Assembly (NCBI GenBank): GCA_902768985.1 | Contig: CACXNA010000017.1 | Span: 1-64,000, forward strand | From: an uncultured Bacteroidia bacterium | Lineage (GTDB): Bacteria > Bacteroidota > Bacteroidia > Bacteroidales > UBA932 | Direction of reading: 5' to 3' | DNA length: 64,000 bases | Part shown: piece by piece, positions 56,267-64,000 of the stretch | Numbering within the stretch: the first letter of the stretch is position 1 | Layout of the letters: each line of letters begins with the position of its first letter | Position numbers and translations under genes: made by a program | Notes under the pieces: model-generated | The model's database searches: none | The model's input: only the letters and a program-made list of their open reading frames with translations | What the model was told of the DNA's origin: nothing

Positions 56267-57214
56267 ATGAAAAACTCGACAAAACCCCGGAGCCGGCAGC
56301 GCTCCTATCTCAACCTGCTGAATGGCCCTTTTCGGCATGACCGCTCTCTGCGGCATGCGGGGTCGCCTCTCACCTACTGTGCCCTATTATGTGTCTTGTT
56401 CTTGTTGCCGGCTCTGCTGGGTTCTTGCCAGCGGGAACCCGTCCCGGGTTACGAGGAGGACCCGCCCGTCCTCCCGGTAGATTCCGTGCTCACCTGTATC
56501 CGCGTGCAGCCGGACGGCTATCCCGTCCGCACGCTGGACCTCTTCGTCTACGGCGCGGACGGGCTCCGCTCGCTGGAGCGCCAGGTCACGCTGGAGGAGC
56601 CGCAGGACACGCTCCTGCTCCCCACCCTGCCCGGCGAGAAGATCCTCGTCGGCATCGCCAACAGCCCGCACCGCTTCAACCGCAAGGCGCTGGAGCGCTA
56701 CGACGCCATGGAGCAGCTCACGTTCAAGTTCACGGACGACGACCCCGGCTGCCCCATCCTGGGCGGCTTCTGCACGACGGACAACCACGACGGGGAAATC
56801 CACCTGCAGCCCCTGCTCTGCCGCGTCGTGCTCACTAAGGTCTGCAACACGATGGACGGCTACGACCTGCTGGAGGACCCGCACGTGCGGCTGCGCGACC
56901 TGCCGGATGCCGCCGAGATCCTCCGGAAGGAGGAATTCCGCCCCACGGAGCTGCTCGACGCCGACAAATGGGTCCTGCTCCCCTGCGATGTGGGCTATTT
57001 CCCGCAGGAGCCTGGGCTCGTACTCTGGTGCTACCCCAACGACACGCCCGAGGACGTGCTGGGCGTGCCGCGCCCCGCGCTGGAATTCGAATGCAGCATC
57101 CGCGGGCAGATGTGCTCCTTCGAGGTGCCGCTCCCGCCCCTGCCGCGCGGTTGCAGCAAGAGCGTCGAGATCACCATCGAAGGCCCCGGCAGCTTCCGCT
57201 ACAACATCCAGTAG
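56267..57214 (+). CDS. FimB/Mfa2-like fimbrial subunit lipoprotein
   Basis: A 315-residue lipoprotein; an unusually long, Arg-rich N-region of about 37 residues precedes the hydrophobic core and the lipobox LLGSC. The mature part has two beta-sandwich-like halves with patterns (VRTLDLFVYGADGLRSLER, GEKILVGIANSP) typical of the FimB/Mfa2 tip and anchor proteins of Bacteroidales type V pili. No FimA/Mfa1 gene is adjacent, so the assignment is moderate. Confidence 0.6.
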   Translation: MKNSTKPRSRQRSYLNLLNGPFRHDRSLRHAGSPLTYCALLCVLFLLPALLGSCQREPVPGYEEDPPVLPVDSVLTCIRVQPDGYPVRTLDLFVYGADGLRSLERQVTLEEPQDTLLLPTLPGEKILVGIANSPHRFNRKALERYDAMEQLTFKFTDDDPGCPILGGFCTTDNHDGEIHLQPLLCRVVLTKVCNTMDGYDLLEDPHVRLRDLPDAAEILRKEEFRPTELLDADKWVLLPCDVGYFPQEPGLVLWCYPNDTPEDVLGVPRPALEFECSIRGQMCSFEVPLPPLPRGCSKSVEITIEGPGSFRYNIQ

Positions 57215-57221
57215 AATTGCG

Positions 57222-57229
57222 TATCTTTG
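57222..57229 (+). promoter_or_regulatory. -7 box of the GT14 gene
   Basis: TATCTTTG, four bases before the ATG at 57234; another start-proximal -7 box predicting a leaderless transcript. Confidence 0.5.
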
Positions 57230-57233
57230 CGTC

Positions 57234-58139
57234 ATGAGTTCCGGTAGACACGCATACCTGATCCTGGCGCACGCACAGCCCGGGCAGCTCCGCAAGCTGC
57301 TCGGGCTGCTGGACCATCCCCGCATCGACCTGTTCGTACACATCGACGCGAAGGCCGGGTTCGACGCCTCCGCGCTCGACGGCTGCTGCAAGCATTCCGC
57401 CGTGCATTTCGTCGAGCCGCGCATCAGCGTCAACTGGGGCGGCGTCAGCATCATGCGCGCCACGCTGGCCCTGCTGAAGGAAGCCACGCGCGAGGGGCAC
57501 TACGATTTCTACCACCTGGTCAGCGGGATGGACCTCCCCATCAAGCCCCAGGACGAGATGCTCGCCTTCTTCGACGCCCATCCCGGTCAGGAGTTCCTCA
57601 AGATGTGGCCCTTCGAGGCCCAACGCGAATCACGTTTCCGCTATTTCACCCTTTTCCCGGAGGGAAGGCACTTCTTCCTGACGAACCTGATCAACAATAT
57701 GTTCAAGGGCATCCTGATGGCCCTGCACATCCGCATCAACCGCGACATTGAGTTCCGCTTTGCGGCCCAGTGGTTCAGCATCACAGACGACTTCGCCCGG
57801 CACGTGATCGGACAGGAAGCGTGGCTGGAGAAGGTCTTCCGGCACACCAGCACCTGCGATGAGGTGTTCATGCCCACCCTGCTGTGGAATTCCCCCTTCC
57901 GGGACCGCCTGTTCGATCCGACGATCCACCTGGAGCGGGAGCAGGCCGTGGACGAAGAGCACCTGGGCAACCTCCGTTTCATCGACTGGACACGCGGGGA
58001 GAGCATCCGTCACCCGTGGACGTTCCGGGCGGACGACTGGGATCTGCTGATGAGCGTCCCCTATTTCTGGGCACGCAAATTCGACGAACGTGTGGATGCG
58101 GAGATTATCGACCGCCTCTACGATTACCTCAGACGCTAA
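57234..58139 (+). CDS. Core-2/I-branching-like glycosyltransferase (GT14)
   Basis: A 301-residue cytosolic glycosyltransferase of the GT14 type (beta-1,6-N-acetylglucosaminyltransferase-like). It has the opening HAYLILAHAQPGQLRKLL, the donor-site region HIDAK, and FYHLVSGMDLPIK and PTLLWNSPF motifs seen in the family. ATG 57234 is preferred to a longer frame because it sits just past the -7 box and gives the canonical start. It ends four bases inside the convergent glycosyltransferase gene, so the 3' ends overlap. Confidence 0.85.
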   Translation: MSSGRHAYLILAHAQPGQLRKLLGLLDHPRIDLFVHIDAKAGFDASALDGCCKHSAVHFVEPRISVNWGGVSIMRATLALLKEATREGHYDFYHLVSGMDLPIKPQDEMLAFFDAHPGQEFLKMWPFEAQRESRFRYFTLFPEGRHFFLTNLINNMFKGILMALHIRINRDIEFRFAAQWFSITDDFARHVIGQEAWLEKVFRHTSTCDEVFMPTLLWNSPFRDRLFDPTIHLEREQAVDEEHLGNLRFIDWTRGESIRHPWTFRADDWDLLMSVPYFWARKFDERVDAEIIDRLYDYLRR

Positions 58140-58834
58140 AGATAACGGATTTCATCCCGCAGCGGCCGGAAGTGCCGCGGCGAGGTGTAGCCCGGGATAG
58201 AAGCGTGCCAGCGGCGCATCTGCGCCAGGGCCGCTTCCCGGTTGTAGCCCGTCCCTTTCGGATGCACCACCCGGACCCGGTCGTCCACCAGCACCAGCAT
58301 CCGCTTGATGCGCGCCACATGGCTGAACGCGAGGTCAATCCCCCAGCCCATGCGGTTCAGCTCCAGGTCGACCGGCAGCACGGCGTCCAGGATCTCCCGG
58401 CAGACGAGGTGGAACCACCCCTCCTGGAAATTGACACGGCGCAGCCGCCCCGTGTAGTGGCAGACGCTCTGGTACAGGGCGCGGCCATGCCAGGACAGCG
58501 CACAGCTGGGCTGGTAGAGGCCCACATTGGCGGTCCGGAGCATGTCCAGCATGCCAGCGATCAGTTTTTCCGTGTTCTTCGCATCGATCTCGATGTCGCT
58601 GGTGACCACCATCAGCCAGCGGTAGTCCCGCTCCTGCAGCAGCCGGTAGGCCTCGTTCATCAGGCCGGAATAGTAGATGTTGTCCAGGTGCAGGGCGCCT
58701 TCGTGGGCGCACGGCGGCTCGCTGCCGCTGTCCAGGATCACGGTGTCGAAATGCGGCGACAGGCGCTCCCACCAACCGATCGCATCCGCGTTCCGGTTGT
58801 AGTTGAGTATGCAGCAGAGGACTTTGTTCTCCAT
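58136..58834 (-). CDS. Glycosyltransferase, GT2-like
   Basis: A 232-residue, single-domain glycosyltransferase of the GT-A fold: ILNYNRNADAIGWW opening, a TSDIEID segment at the DxD position, and a C-terminal acceptor region. No membrane segments. It begins one base after the preceding gene stop (TGA-G-ATG), so translation is probably coupled. Confidence 0.75.
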   Translation of the reverse strand: MENKVLCCILNYNRNADAIGWWERLSPHFDTVILDSGSEPPCAHEGALHLDNIYYSGLMNEAYRLLQERDYRWLMVVTSDIEIDAKNTEKLIAGMLDMLRTANVGLYQPSCALSWHGRALYQSVCHYTGRLRRVNFQEGWFHLVCREILDAVLPVDLELNRMGWGIDLAFSHVARIKRMLVLVDDRVRVVHPKGTGYNREAALAQMRRWHASIPGYTSPRHFRPLRDEIRYL

Positions 58835-58835
58835 C

Positions 58836-59672
58836 TCAGACGATATCTTGGAAGCGTTCCGGGATGCGGACGACGATGCGGAGCTCGAACATCGCCGGCT
58901 TGTTGAGCGCGTAGGGCGGACGGCAGAGCGTCTGGCAGACGCGCGCGAAACGCGTCCAGCGGTCGAAGTCGCGCGCGGGCAGCTCCGTTGCGTAGCGGAT
59001 GGTGCGGGCGCGCTTCTGCATGTGCGCGCCCCAGCCCTGGCTGAGCCGGTCGGCGTCCTGGAAGCGGTCCTGCAGGCGTTTCATGTCGAAGTAGCCGAAG
59101 TGCAGCAGGTACAAGTCCTTCCCGATGTGGAAATTATGCCCCTTGATGCGGTGGAAACCCGATCCCCACACGCAGGGTTTCGCGACGATTGAGGGCTTGG
59201 TGTAGCGCGTGCCGATCTGCGCGTAGTGGCGCTGCTGCAGGAAGGGGCGGTCCTCCGTGATGTCGGGTTCCTCCCCCAGTTTCTGCCCGAAATCCAGGCC
59301 CAGGGCCGACAGCGACACGCCGATCTTTTGCTCGCTGAGGTACTCCCGCAGGCTGAGCCCGCGCCTGGGATCCACGACCACGAATTCGTCGGCGTCGACG
59401 CCGATCACCAGGTCGTAGCCGCCGGCGAGCAGCGCCGCGGCCTGGTCCGAGAGGAACTTCAGCCGTCCCTTCTCGGCGGAGACCACCTGCGTGCCGATCT
59501 TCTCGTGCAGCTGTGCGTGCGTGCCCTCGCAGAAGGGCGCGATGACCTGGTCCGTACCGTCAAACCAGATATAGAGGTTCTCCCGGCCCAGCTGCGCGCC
59601 GTAGTATTCCACCCACTTGCGCAGGTAGAAGTCGTCGTTGCGGACCATGGTGAGGGCGGCTATCTTTTTCAT
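58836..59672 (-). CDS. Glycosyltransferase, GT2/GT92-like
   Basis: A 278-residue glycosyltransferase with TMVRNDDFYLRKWVEYYG opening and the metal-binding VIGVDADEFV; RIKGHNFHIGKDLYLLHFGY near the C-terminus. It resembles GT92/DUF23-type enzymes and family 2 enzymes of capsule loci. Start overlaps the uvrA stop by four bases (ATGA). Confidence 0.78.
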   Translation of the reverse strand: MKKIAALTMVRNDDFYLRKWVEYYGAQLGRENLYIWFDGTDQVIAPFCEGTHAQLHEKIGTQVVSAEKGRLKFLSDQAAALLAGGYDLVIGVDADEFVVVDPRRGLSLREYLSEQKIGVSLSALGLDFGQKLGEEPDITEDRPFLQQRHYAQIGTRYTKPSIVAKPCVWGSGFHRIKGHNFHIGKDLYLLHFGYFDMKRLQDRFQDADRLSQGWGAHMQKRARTIRYATELPARDFDRWTRFARVCQTLCRPPYALNKPAMFELRIVVRIPERFQDIV

Positions 59673-62455
59673 AAGTACTTGGCTGTAAAGGTGTCAGCGT
59701 TTTTCAAATCTTCCGGCGTGCCGGCGAAGACCACCTGGCCGCCGCGGTCGCCCGCGTCCGGGCCGAGGTCGATCACCCAGTCCGCCGCGCGGATCACGTC
59801 CACGTTGTGCTCCACGACCACGAGTGAGTGCCCTGCCGCAAGCAGCGCGTCGAAGGCCTGCAGGAGCTTCTCAACGTCGAAGAAATGCAGGCCCGTGGTC
59901 GGCTCGTCGAAGAGGAAGAGGATCTTCTCGGACTTCGACTTGCTCCGGCTCAGGGACAGGAAGTACGCCAGCTTGATGCGCTGGCTCTCGCCGCCCGACA
60001 GGGTCGAGCTGCTCTGGCCCAGCTTGATGTAGCCCAGGCCCACTTCCTGCAGCGGCCGCAGCTGCTCCGCCACGCTGCGGGCCTCTTCTTCCGGCCCCGC
60101 GGCGAAGAACTCAATCGCCTCGTCCACGCTCATATTCAAGATGTCGTCGATATTTTTCCCGCGGTAGCGCACGTCCAGCACCTCGGGCTTGAAGCGCTTG
60201 CCGCCGCACTCCTCGCACACCATCTCCACATCGGCCATGAACTGCATGCCGATGCGCACGACGCCCTCGCCCTGGCATTCCGGGCAGCGGCCGCCGTCGG
60301 TGTTGAACGAGAAATGATTGGCCGTCAGGCCGGCGATCTTGGCCGCCTGCTGCGCCGCCATCAGCTTCCGGATGCCGTCGTAGGCCTTCAGGTAGGTCAC
60401 GGCGTTCGAACGCGAGCTGCGCCCGATGGGGTTCTGGTCCACGTACTCGACGCGCGTGATGCGGTCGAGGTTGCCCGACAGGCCGCGGTGCGTGCCCGGC
60501 AGGTCGCCGGCTTCGTGGATGCGCCGGTACAGCGCAGGATATAAGATATCCCCCACCAGCGTGGACTTGCCGGAGCCGGACACGCCGGTCACGACCGTCA
60601 GCACGCCCAGCGGGAAGCGGACGTTGATGTCCTTGAGGTTGTGCTCCATGGCGCCGTCCACGTTGACGCTGTACTGCCAGGGGCGCTTTTCGCGCGCGTA
60701 GCGCAGCTTTTCGCCGTTCAGGTACTGGAGCGTCAAGGATTTGGAGATGTCCTCCGGTCCGGCCTCACCGGCCTTCCCGGAGAAAACGATATTTCCGCCA
60801 TTCACGCCCGCCAGCGGGCCCATGTCGATGAGCAGGTCCGCTGCGCGGATGATCTCCTCGTCGTGCTCCACGACGATCACGGTGTTGCCGATGTCGCGCA
60901 GGCGCCGCAGCACGCCGATCAGGCGCTCGGTGTCGCGCGGGTGCAGGCCGATGCTCGGCTCGTCGAGGATGTACATCGAGCCCACGAGGCTCGAGCCCAG
61001 CGCGGTCACGAGGTTGATGCGCTGGCTCTCGCCGCCCGACAGGGTGTTGCAGGCGCGGTCCAGCGTCAGGTAGCCCAGACCCACGTCCACGATGCACTGC
61101 AGGCGGGAGACGATCTCGGACACGGGCTCCGCCACGATGCTCCGTTCCGTCTCCGTCAGCTGGACTGTGGAGAAGAAGTCCAGCGCCTGCTCGGCCGTCA
61201 TCTGCAGGATGTCGTGGATATTCCGGCCGCAGACCTTCACCCAGAGGGCCTCGCGGCGCAGGCGGCTGCCCCCGCAGGCGGTGCAGGTGGCCCGGCCGCT
61301 GAAGCGGCTGAGCATGTATTTGTACTGGATCTTGTAGCGCTGGGTCTCCACCCAGGCGAAGAAGTCGTTGATGCCCACGAAGGTGCTGTCGTCCCCCTCC
61401 ACGTATTTCGTGTTCCAGATCAGGTCCTTCACATCGCGGGAGAGGTTGCAGTACGGCTCGAAGATGGGGATGCCGTAGCGGTCCGCGACCTCGATCAGGT
61501 GGTCGCGGAACCAGCCCATCTTCTCGCCCCGCCAGCAGGCGATGGCGCCGTCGTAGATGCTCTTGGTCTTGTCGGGGACCACCAGGTCCTCGCTGATGCC
61601 GATGATCTTGCCGAGGCCGCCGCAGGTCGGGCAGGCGCCCAGCGGCGAATTGAAGCTGAACAGGTATTCGTCCGGCGTGCGGAAGCTGATGCCGTCCAGC
61701 TCGAAGCGGTTGTTGAAGGGCTTCCGCGCGCCGTCCTCCGACTGCACGGCCATCCGCCCGTCCCCGCGGGAGAAGGCGTCCGAGACCGAGGAAAGCAGAC
61801 GCGTGCGCGTGTCCTCGTCCGGCGCGCCGGCCATCCGGACACGGTCCACCAGCAGCCAGGCGTCCTCGAGGCTGTCGGGCCCCTGCTGCAGGGCGTCGTC
61901 GATCTTGAGCGGCTTCCCGCCCGCCAGGAGGCGGTTGTAGCCGTCCTCCTTGAGCTGCAGGAGCAGCTCCACGCGGTCCTTGCGGGCATCCCAGCCCAGG
62001 TCGGCGAGGATATAATAGGTCCCCTTGGCGGCGGCCAGCCAGGCCATCACGTCCGCCACGGAGTCGCGGTGCACTTCCTTCCCCGACACGGGGGAATAGG
62101 TACGCCCGATGCGGGCGAAGACGAGCCGCAGGAAATCGTAGATCTCCGTGGTCGTGGCCACGGTCGAACGGGGGTTGCGCGTGCTGACCTTCTGCTCGAT
62201 GGCGATGGCCGGCGGGATGCCGTCGATGCTGTCCACGTCCGGCTTGGTCATGCGGCCGAGGAACTGCCGCGCGTAGGACGAAAGGCTCTCGGAGAAGCGG
62301 CGCTGCCCTTCGGCGTAGAGCGTATCAAAGGCCAGCGAGGACTTCCCCGAGCCGGAAATGCCCGTGACGACCACGAACTTCCCGCGGGGAATCCGCAGGG
62401 TCAAATTCTTGAGATTGTTGACCCTGGCACCCTTGATTTCGATGTATTCTTCCAC
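59669..62455 (-). CDS. uvrA: Excinuclease ABC subunit A
   Basis: The 928-residue UvrA damage-recognition ATPase of nucleotide excision repair. It has two ABC modules (Walker [10 protein letters not shown] near residue 32 and GVSGSGKST near 630), two LSGGESQRI signatures, and zinc sites CPTCGG/CTACGG and CPECQG/CEECGG. The length is normal. It sits directly between a Wzz-like gene (no spacing) and two glycosyltransferase genes (4-bp overlap), so DNA repair is embedded in a polysaccharide transcription unit. Confidence 0.96.
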   Translation of the reverse strand: MEEYIEIKGARVNNLKNLTLRIPRGKFVVVTGISGSGKSSLAFDTLYAEGQRRFSESLSSYARQFLGRMTKPDVDSIDGIPPAIAIEQKVSTRNPRSTVATTTEIYDFLRLVFARIGRTYSPVSGKEVHRDSVADVMAWLAAAKGTYYILADLGWDARKDRVELLLQLKEDGYNRLLAGGKPLKIDDALQQGPDSLEDAWLLVDRVRMAGAPDEDTRTRLLSSVSDAFSRGDGRMAVQSEDGARKPFNNRFELDGISFRTPDEYLFSFNSPLGACPTCGGLGKIIGISEDLVVPDKTKSIYDGAIACWRGEKMGWFRDHLIEVADRYGIPIFEPYCNLSRDVKDLIWNTKYVEGDDSTFVGINDFFAWVETQRYKIQYKYMLSRFSGRATCTACGGSRLRREALWVKVCGRNIHDILQMTAEQALDFFSTVQLTETERSIVAEPVSEIVSRLQCIVDVGLGYLTLDRACNTLSGGESQRINLVTALGSSLVGSMYILDEPSIGLHPRDTERLIGVLRRLRDIGNTVIVVEHDEEIIRAADLLIDMGPLAGVNGGNIVFSGKAGEAGPEDISKSLTLQYLNGEKLRYAREKRPWQYSVNVDGAMEHNLKDINVRFPLGVLTVVTGVSGSGKSTLVGDILYPALYRRIHEAGDLPGTHRGLSGNLDRITRVEYVDQNPIGRSSRSNAVTYLKAYDGIRKLMAAQQAAKIAGLTANHFSFNTDGGRCPECQGEGVVRIGMQFMADVEMVCEECGGKRFKPEVLDVRYRGKNIDDILNMSVDEAIEFFAAGPEEEARSVAEQLRPLQEVGLGYIKLGQSSSTLSGGESQRIKLAYFLSLSRSKSKSEKILFLFDEPTTGLHFFDVEKLLQAFDALLAAGHSLVVVEHNVDVIRAADWVIDLGPDAGDRGGQVVFAGTPEDLKNADTFTAKYL

Positions 62456-63577
62456 TTATTCCTCGTCCTTCTTCTTGACGTTCGCGCGGATGTCGCGACC
62501 CCAGAGCACCCAGACGGCACCGGCCATAGCGCCGAGGAACATGCAGGCGATCAGGATCGTCACCTTGGAAGGCTTGGAACGCTTGAGCGGCACCTGCGGC
62601 GGATTGATGATCGTGAAGACGGGCGTCTCCTGCTGCACTTTGGCCCGGGCGGTCTGGACCTGCTGGGCGCAGGCGTTATAGAGCTGGTAGTTGAGATTCA
62701 TCTCGTTCTGCAGACGCTCCTGCTCGGTCTTGACGCGCTGGAGGATCACGCCCTGGTTGCGGTCCACGTAGCTGGCGTAGTTCTGCTGCGAGGTGAAGTA
62801 GGCCGTCTTGGCCTCTTCATAGAGGGTTTCGTAATATTCCAGATCCTGACGGGACTTCTCCGTCCGGTAATTGGTCACGTAGGTCTGCAGGCGGACGATC
62901 GCCTCCTCGGAGATCTTGGCGGCGACCTTCGGATCCTGGGCCGTGACGGTCAGCACGAGCACGGAGGTCTTCTTGTCCACCGACAGCGCGATGCTCTTGC
63001 GGATGGACTTCGCGATCTCCTCCTGCTCCTCGGTCAGCTCCTTGGGATTCAGGTCGGCGTAGCCTTCCACCGGCTCCGTCTTCTCACGGAAGAGGCCCAT
63101 GAACCAGCCCAGCGCCTTGAACGGGGCGCTGATCACGCCGCTCCACCAGGGGCTGCGGGTGTACTCCTTCAGGTAGGTGTAGTAGTCGGCGGACATCAGC
63201 TCCTTCTTGTGCTTGAAGTCCACCTGCACCGGGAAGAGCTCCACGATGAAGGGCGTGGACTTCATGATGTCCGGATAGAGGTCGGGATAGACGGCGTCGT
63301 CCGAGCTCATCGAGCCCAGGCTGATGCCGGCCAGGCTCGCGAGGGAACCCAGGCTACCGCCGGCCCCCTTGGCCACGCTCTCGGGCGCCATCTTGGACTC
63401 GACGGTGTACTCCTTCGGAATGCTGAATCCGATCACGAGGCCCACGACGGCGGCGATGCCGCACCACTTCAGAATCAGCCGCCACTCGCTGAAGAGCTTG
63501 CGGAGCAGCTCCATGATGTCGATCTCGTCGTACTCTTCATCCTCGTAGAGGGGTTCGATATATTTCTTCTCTTCCAT
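62456..63577 (-). CDS. Wzz/GumC-like chain-length determinant
   Basis: A 373-residue inner-membrane polysaccharide co-polymerase. Membrane segments flank a long periplasmic coiled-coil domain: about residues 38-57 and 345-362. The C-terminal membrane region is preceded by the Pro-rich [15 protein letters not shown], the family hallmark. No tyrosine-kinase domain, so any kinase is separate. It ends adjacent to the uvrA ATG with no spacing and follows the Wza-like gene by one base. Confidence 0.88.
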   Translation of the reverse strand: MEEKKYIEPLYEDEEYDEIDIMELLRKLFSEWRLILKWCGIAAVVGLVIGFSIPKEYTVESKMAPESVAKGAGGSLGSLASLAGISLGSMSSDDAVYPDLYPDIMKSTPFIVELFPVQVDFKHKKELMSADYYTYLKEYTRSPWWSGVISAPFKALGWFMGLFREKTEPVEGYADLNPKELTEEQEEIAKSIRKSIALSVDKKTSVLVLTVTAQDPKVAAKISEEAIVRLQTYVTNYRTEKSRQDLEYYETLYEEAKTAYFTSQQNYASYVDRNQGVILQRVKTEQERLQNEMNLNYQLYNACAQQVQTARAKVQQETPVFTIINPPQVPLKRSKPSKVTILIACMFLGAMAGAVWVLWGRDIRANVKKKDEE

Positions 63578-63578
63578 G

Positions 63579-64000
63579 TTATTTCTTCAACGTGTTAATC
63601 AACGATACGACCACCATGGCCAGGGAGGCCGTGGAGGAGCTCAGGGAGATGATTTCACCGGCGCTCATGCCCTTGCGGTCCGGCTTGGTCGGGACGATGA
63701 TCTCGCAACCCGGCTCGATCTTCAGGCCACCCAGCTTCTTCACGGCGGAGCTGCCGTTCATGTAGACGACGTGCACCTTGTTGCGCTGGGCGCGCATGCC
63801 ATAGCCGCCCGCGGCCTGGATGTAGTAGTCCAGCGACTTGCCGGGCACGTACACGACCGTGTTCGGATACATGACGTTGCCGCTGATGCGGACGGTGCTG
63901 AGCTGCTCCGGCACGTAGATGCGGTCGCCCTCGCGCAGGATCAGGTCATACTCCGAACCCGGGTGCTTCACGGCCTTGTCCAGCTCGATACCGACCGTGT
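63579..64000 (-). CDS. Wza-like polysaccharide export protein, partial
   Basis: The C-terminal 140 residues of an outer-membrane polysaccharide exporter; the gene continues past the right edge (the frame is open to the last base with IELDKAVKHPGSEYDL). An SLBB domain is visible (VRISGNVMYPNTVVYVPGKSLDYYIQAAGG), then a C-terminal hydrophobic helix (SLAMVVVSLINTL) that may form the pore. It is first of the run Wza, Wzz, uvrA, two glycosyltransferases. Confidence 0.85.
   Translation of the reverse strand, partial: TVGIELDKAVKHPGSEYDLILREGDRIYVPEQLSTVRISGNVMYPNTVVYVPGKSLDYYIQAAGGYGMRAQRNKVHVVYMNGSSAVKKLGGLKIEPGCEIIVPTKPDRKGMSAGEIISLSSSTASLAMVVVSLINTLKK

Overview
The window looks like chromosomal DNA of a high-GC, probably uncultured, member of the Bacteroidales. 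Four things point there: -7 promoter boxes of the Bacteroidetes TAnnTTTG type (three with a TTG element exactly 20 nt upstream) and no obvious Shine-Dalgarno sequences; a complete nqrABCDEF operon; many short secretion signals ending in AQ and lipoproteins; and xylan-type carbohydrate enzymes. A Cryptobacteroides- or Alistipes-like genome is my guess from GC and gene content, not a demonstrated assignment.

Layout. 1-894 is a gene-free island of palindromic repeats. 895-7550 (minus) is an operon of a large GH3 enzyme, a small propeller-like exported protein and two tandem Fes/CE1-like esterases; a GH51 arabinofuranosidase (7655-10207) is divergent to it. 10208-11530 is a second repeat island sharing several elements with the first. 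A bifunctional esterase-GH43 enzyme (11531-13738) completes a small exported hemicellulose-degrading set; no SusC/SusD pair is in view. 13856-24271 is mostly housekeeping: recQ, pckA, a lemA-DUF2207 pair, recG and an S9 peptidase lipoprotein. 24385-29758 (minus) is a tight run of an RsbU-type phosphatase, a lipid kinase, an APH-like kinase, an exported tyrosine phosphatase, a Nif3-family protein and an acyl-ACP thioesterase. 29773-32355 holds two beta-barrels and a MATE exporter.

32475-47776 is an accessory block, all on the minus strand: a membrane-anchored AraC regulator, a small membrane protein, two YtcJ-like amidohydrolases, two carboxylesterases (one broken), a GLUG-repeat surface protein, lipoproteins, and a complete cofactor-independent phosphoglycerate mutase carrying a lipoprotein signal peptide. 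The block has relics (a 43-codon deleted amidohydrolase, a frameshifted esterase) and a perfect-register tandem 20-bp repeat that looks like the AraC operator. 47788-50244 is a PcrA/UvrD helicase, 50316-56109 nqrABCDEF. 56267-64000 holds a fimbrial-type lipoprotein, three glycosyltransferases, uvrA, a Wzz-like protein and the end of a Wza-like exporter; uvrA is embedded in the polysaccharide gene run.

The least expected structures are: (i) a repeat with a 33-bp core (32 of 33 identical) inserted in frame in two helicase genes, recG and pcrA, with short direct repeats at the edges and inverted copies of the flanking host sequence inside the insert; (ii) five copies of an exactly 108-bp palindromic element and two copies of a second, unrelated 108/109-bp palindrome; (iii) a doubled hairpin with fixed 48-25-48 spacing; and (iv) the exported phosphoglycerate mutase within the AraC-controlled hydrolase block.
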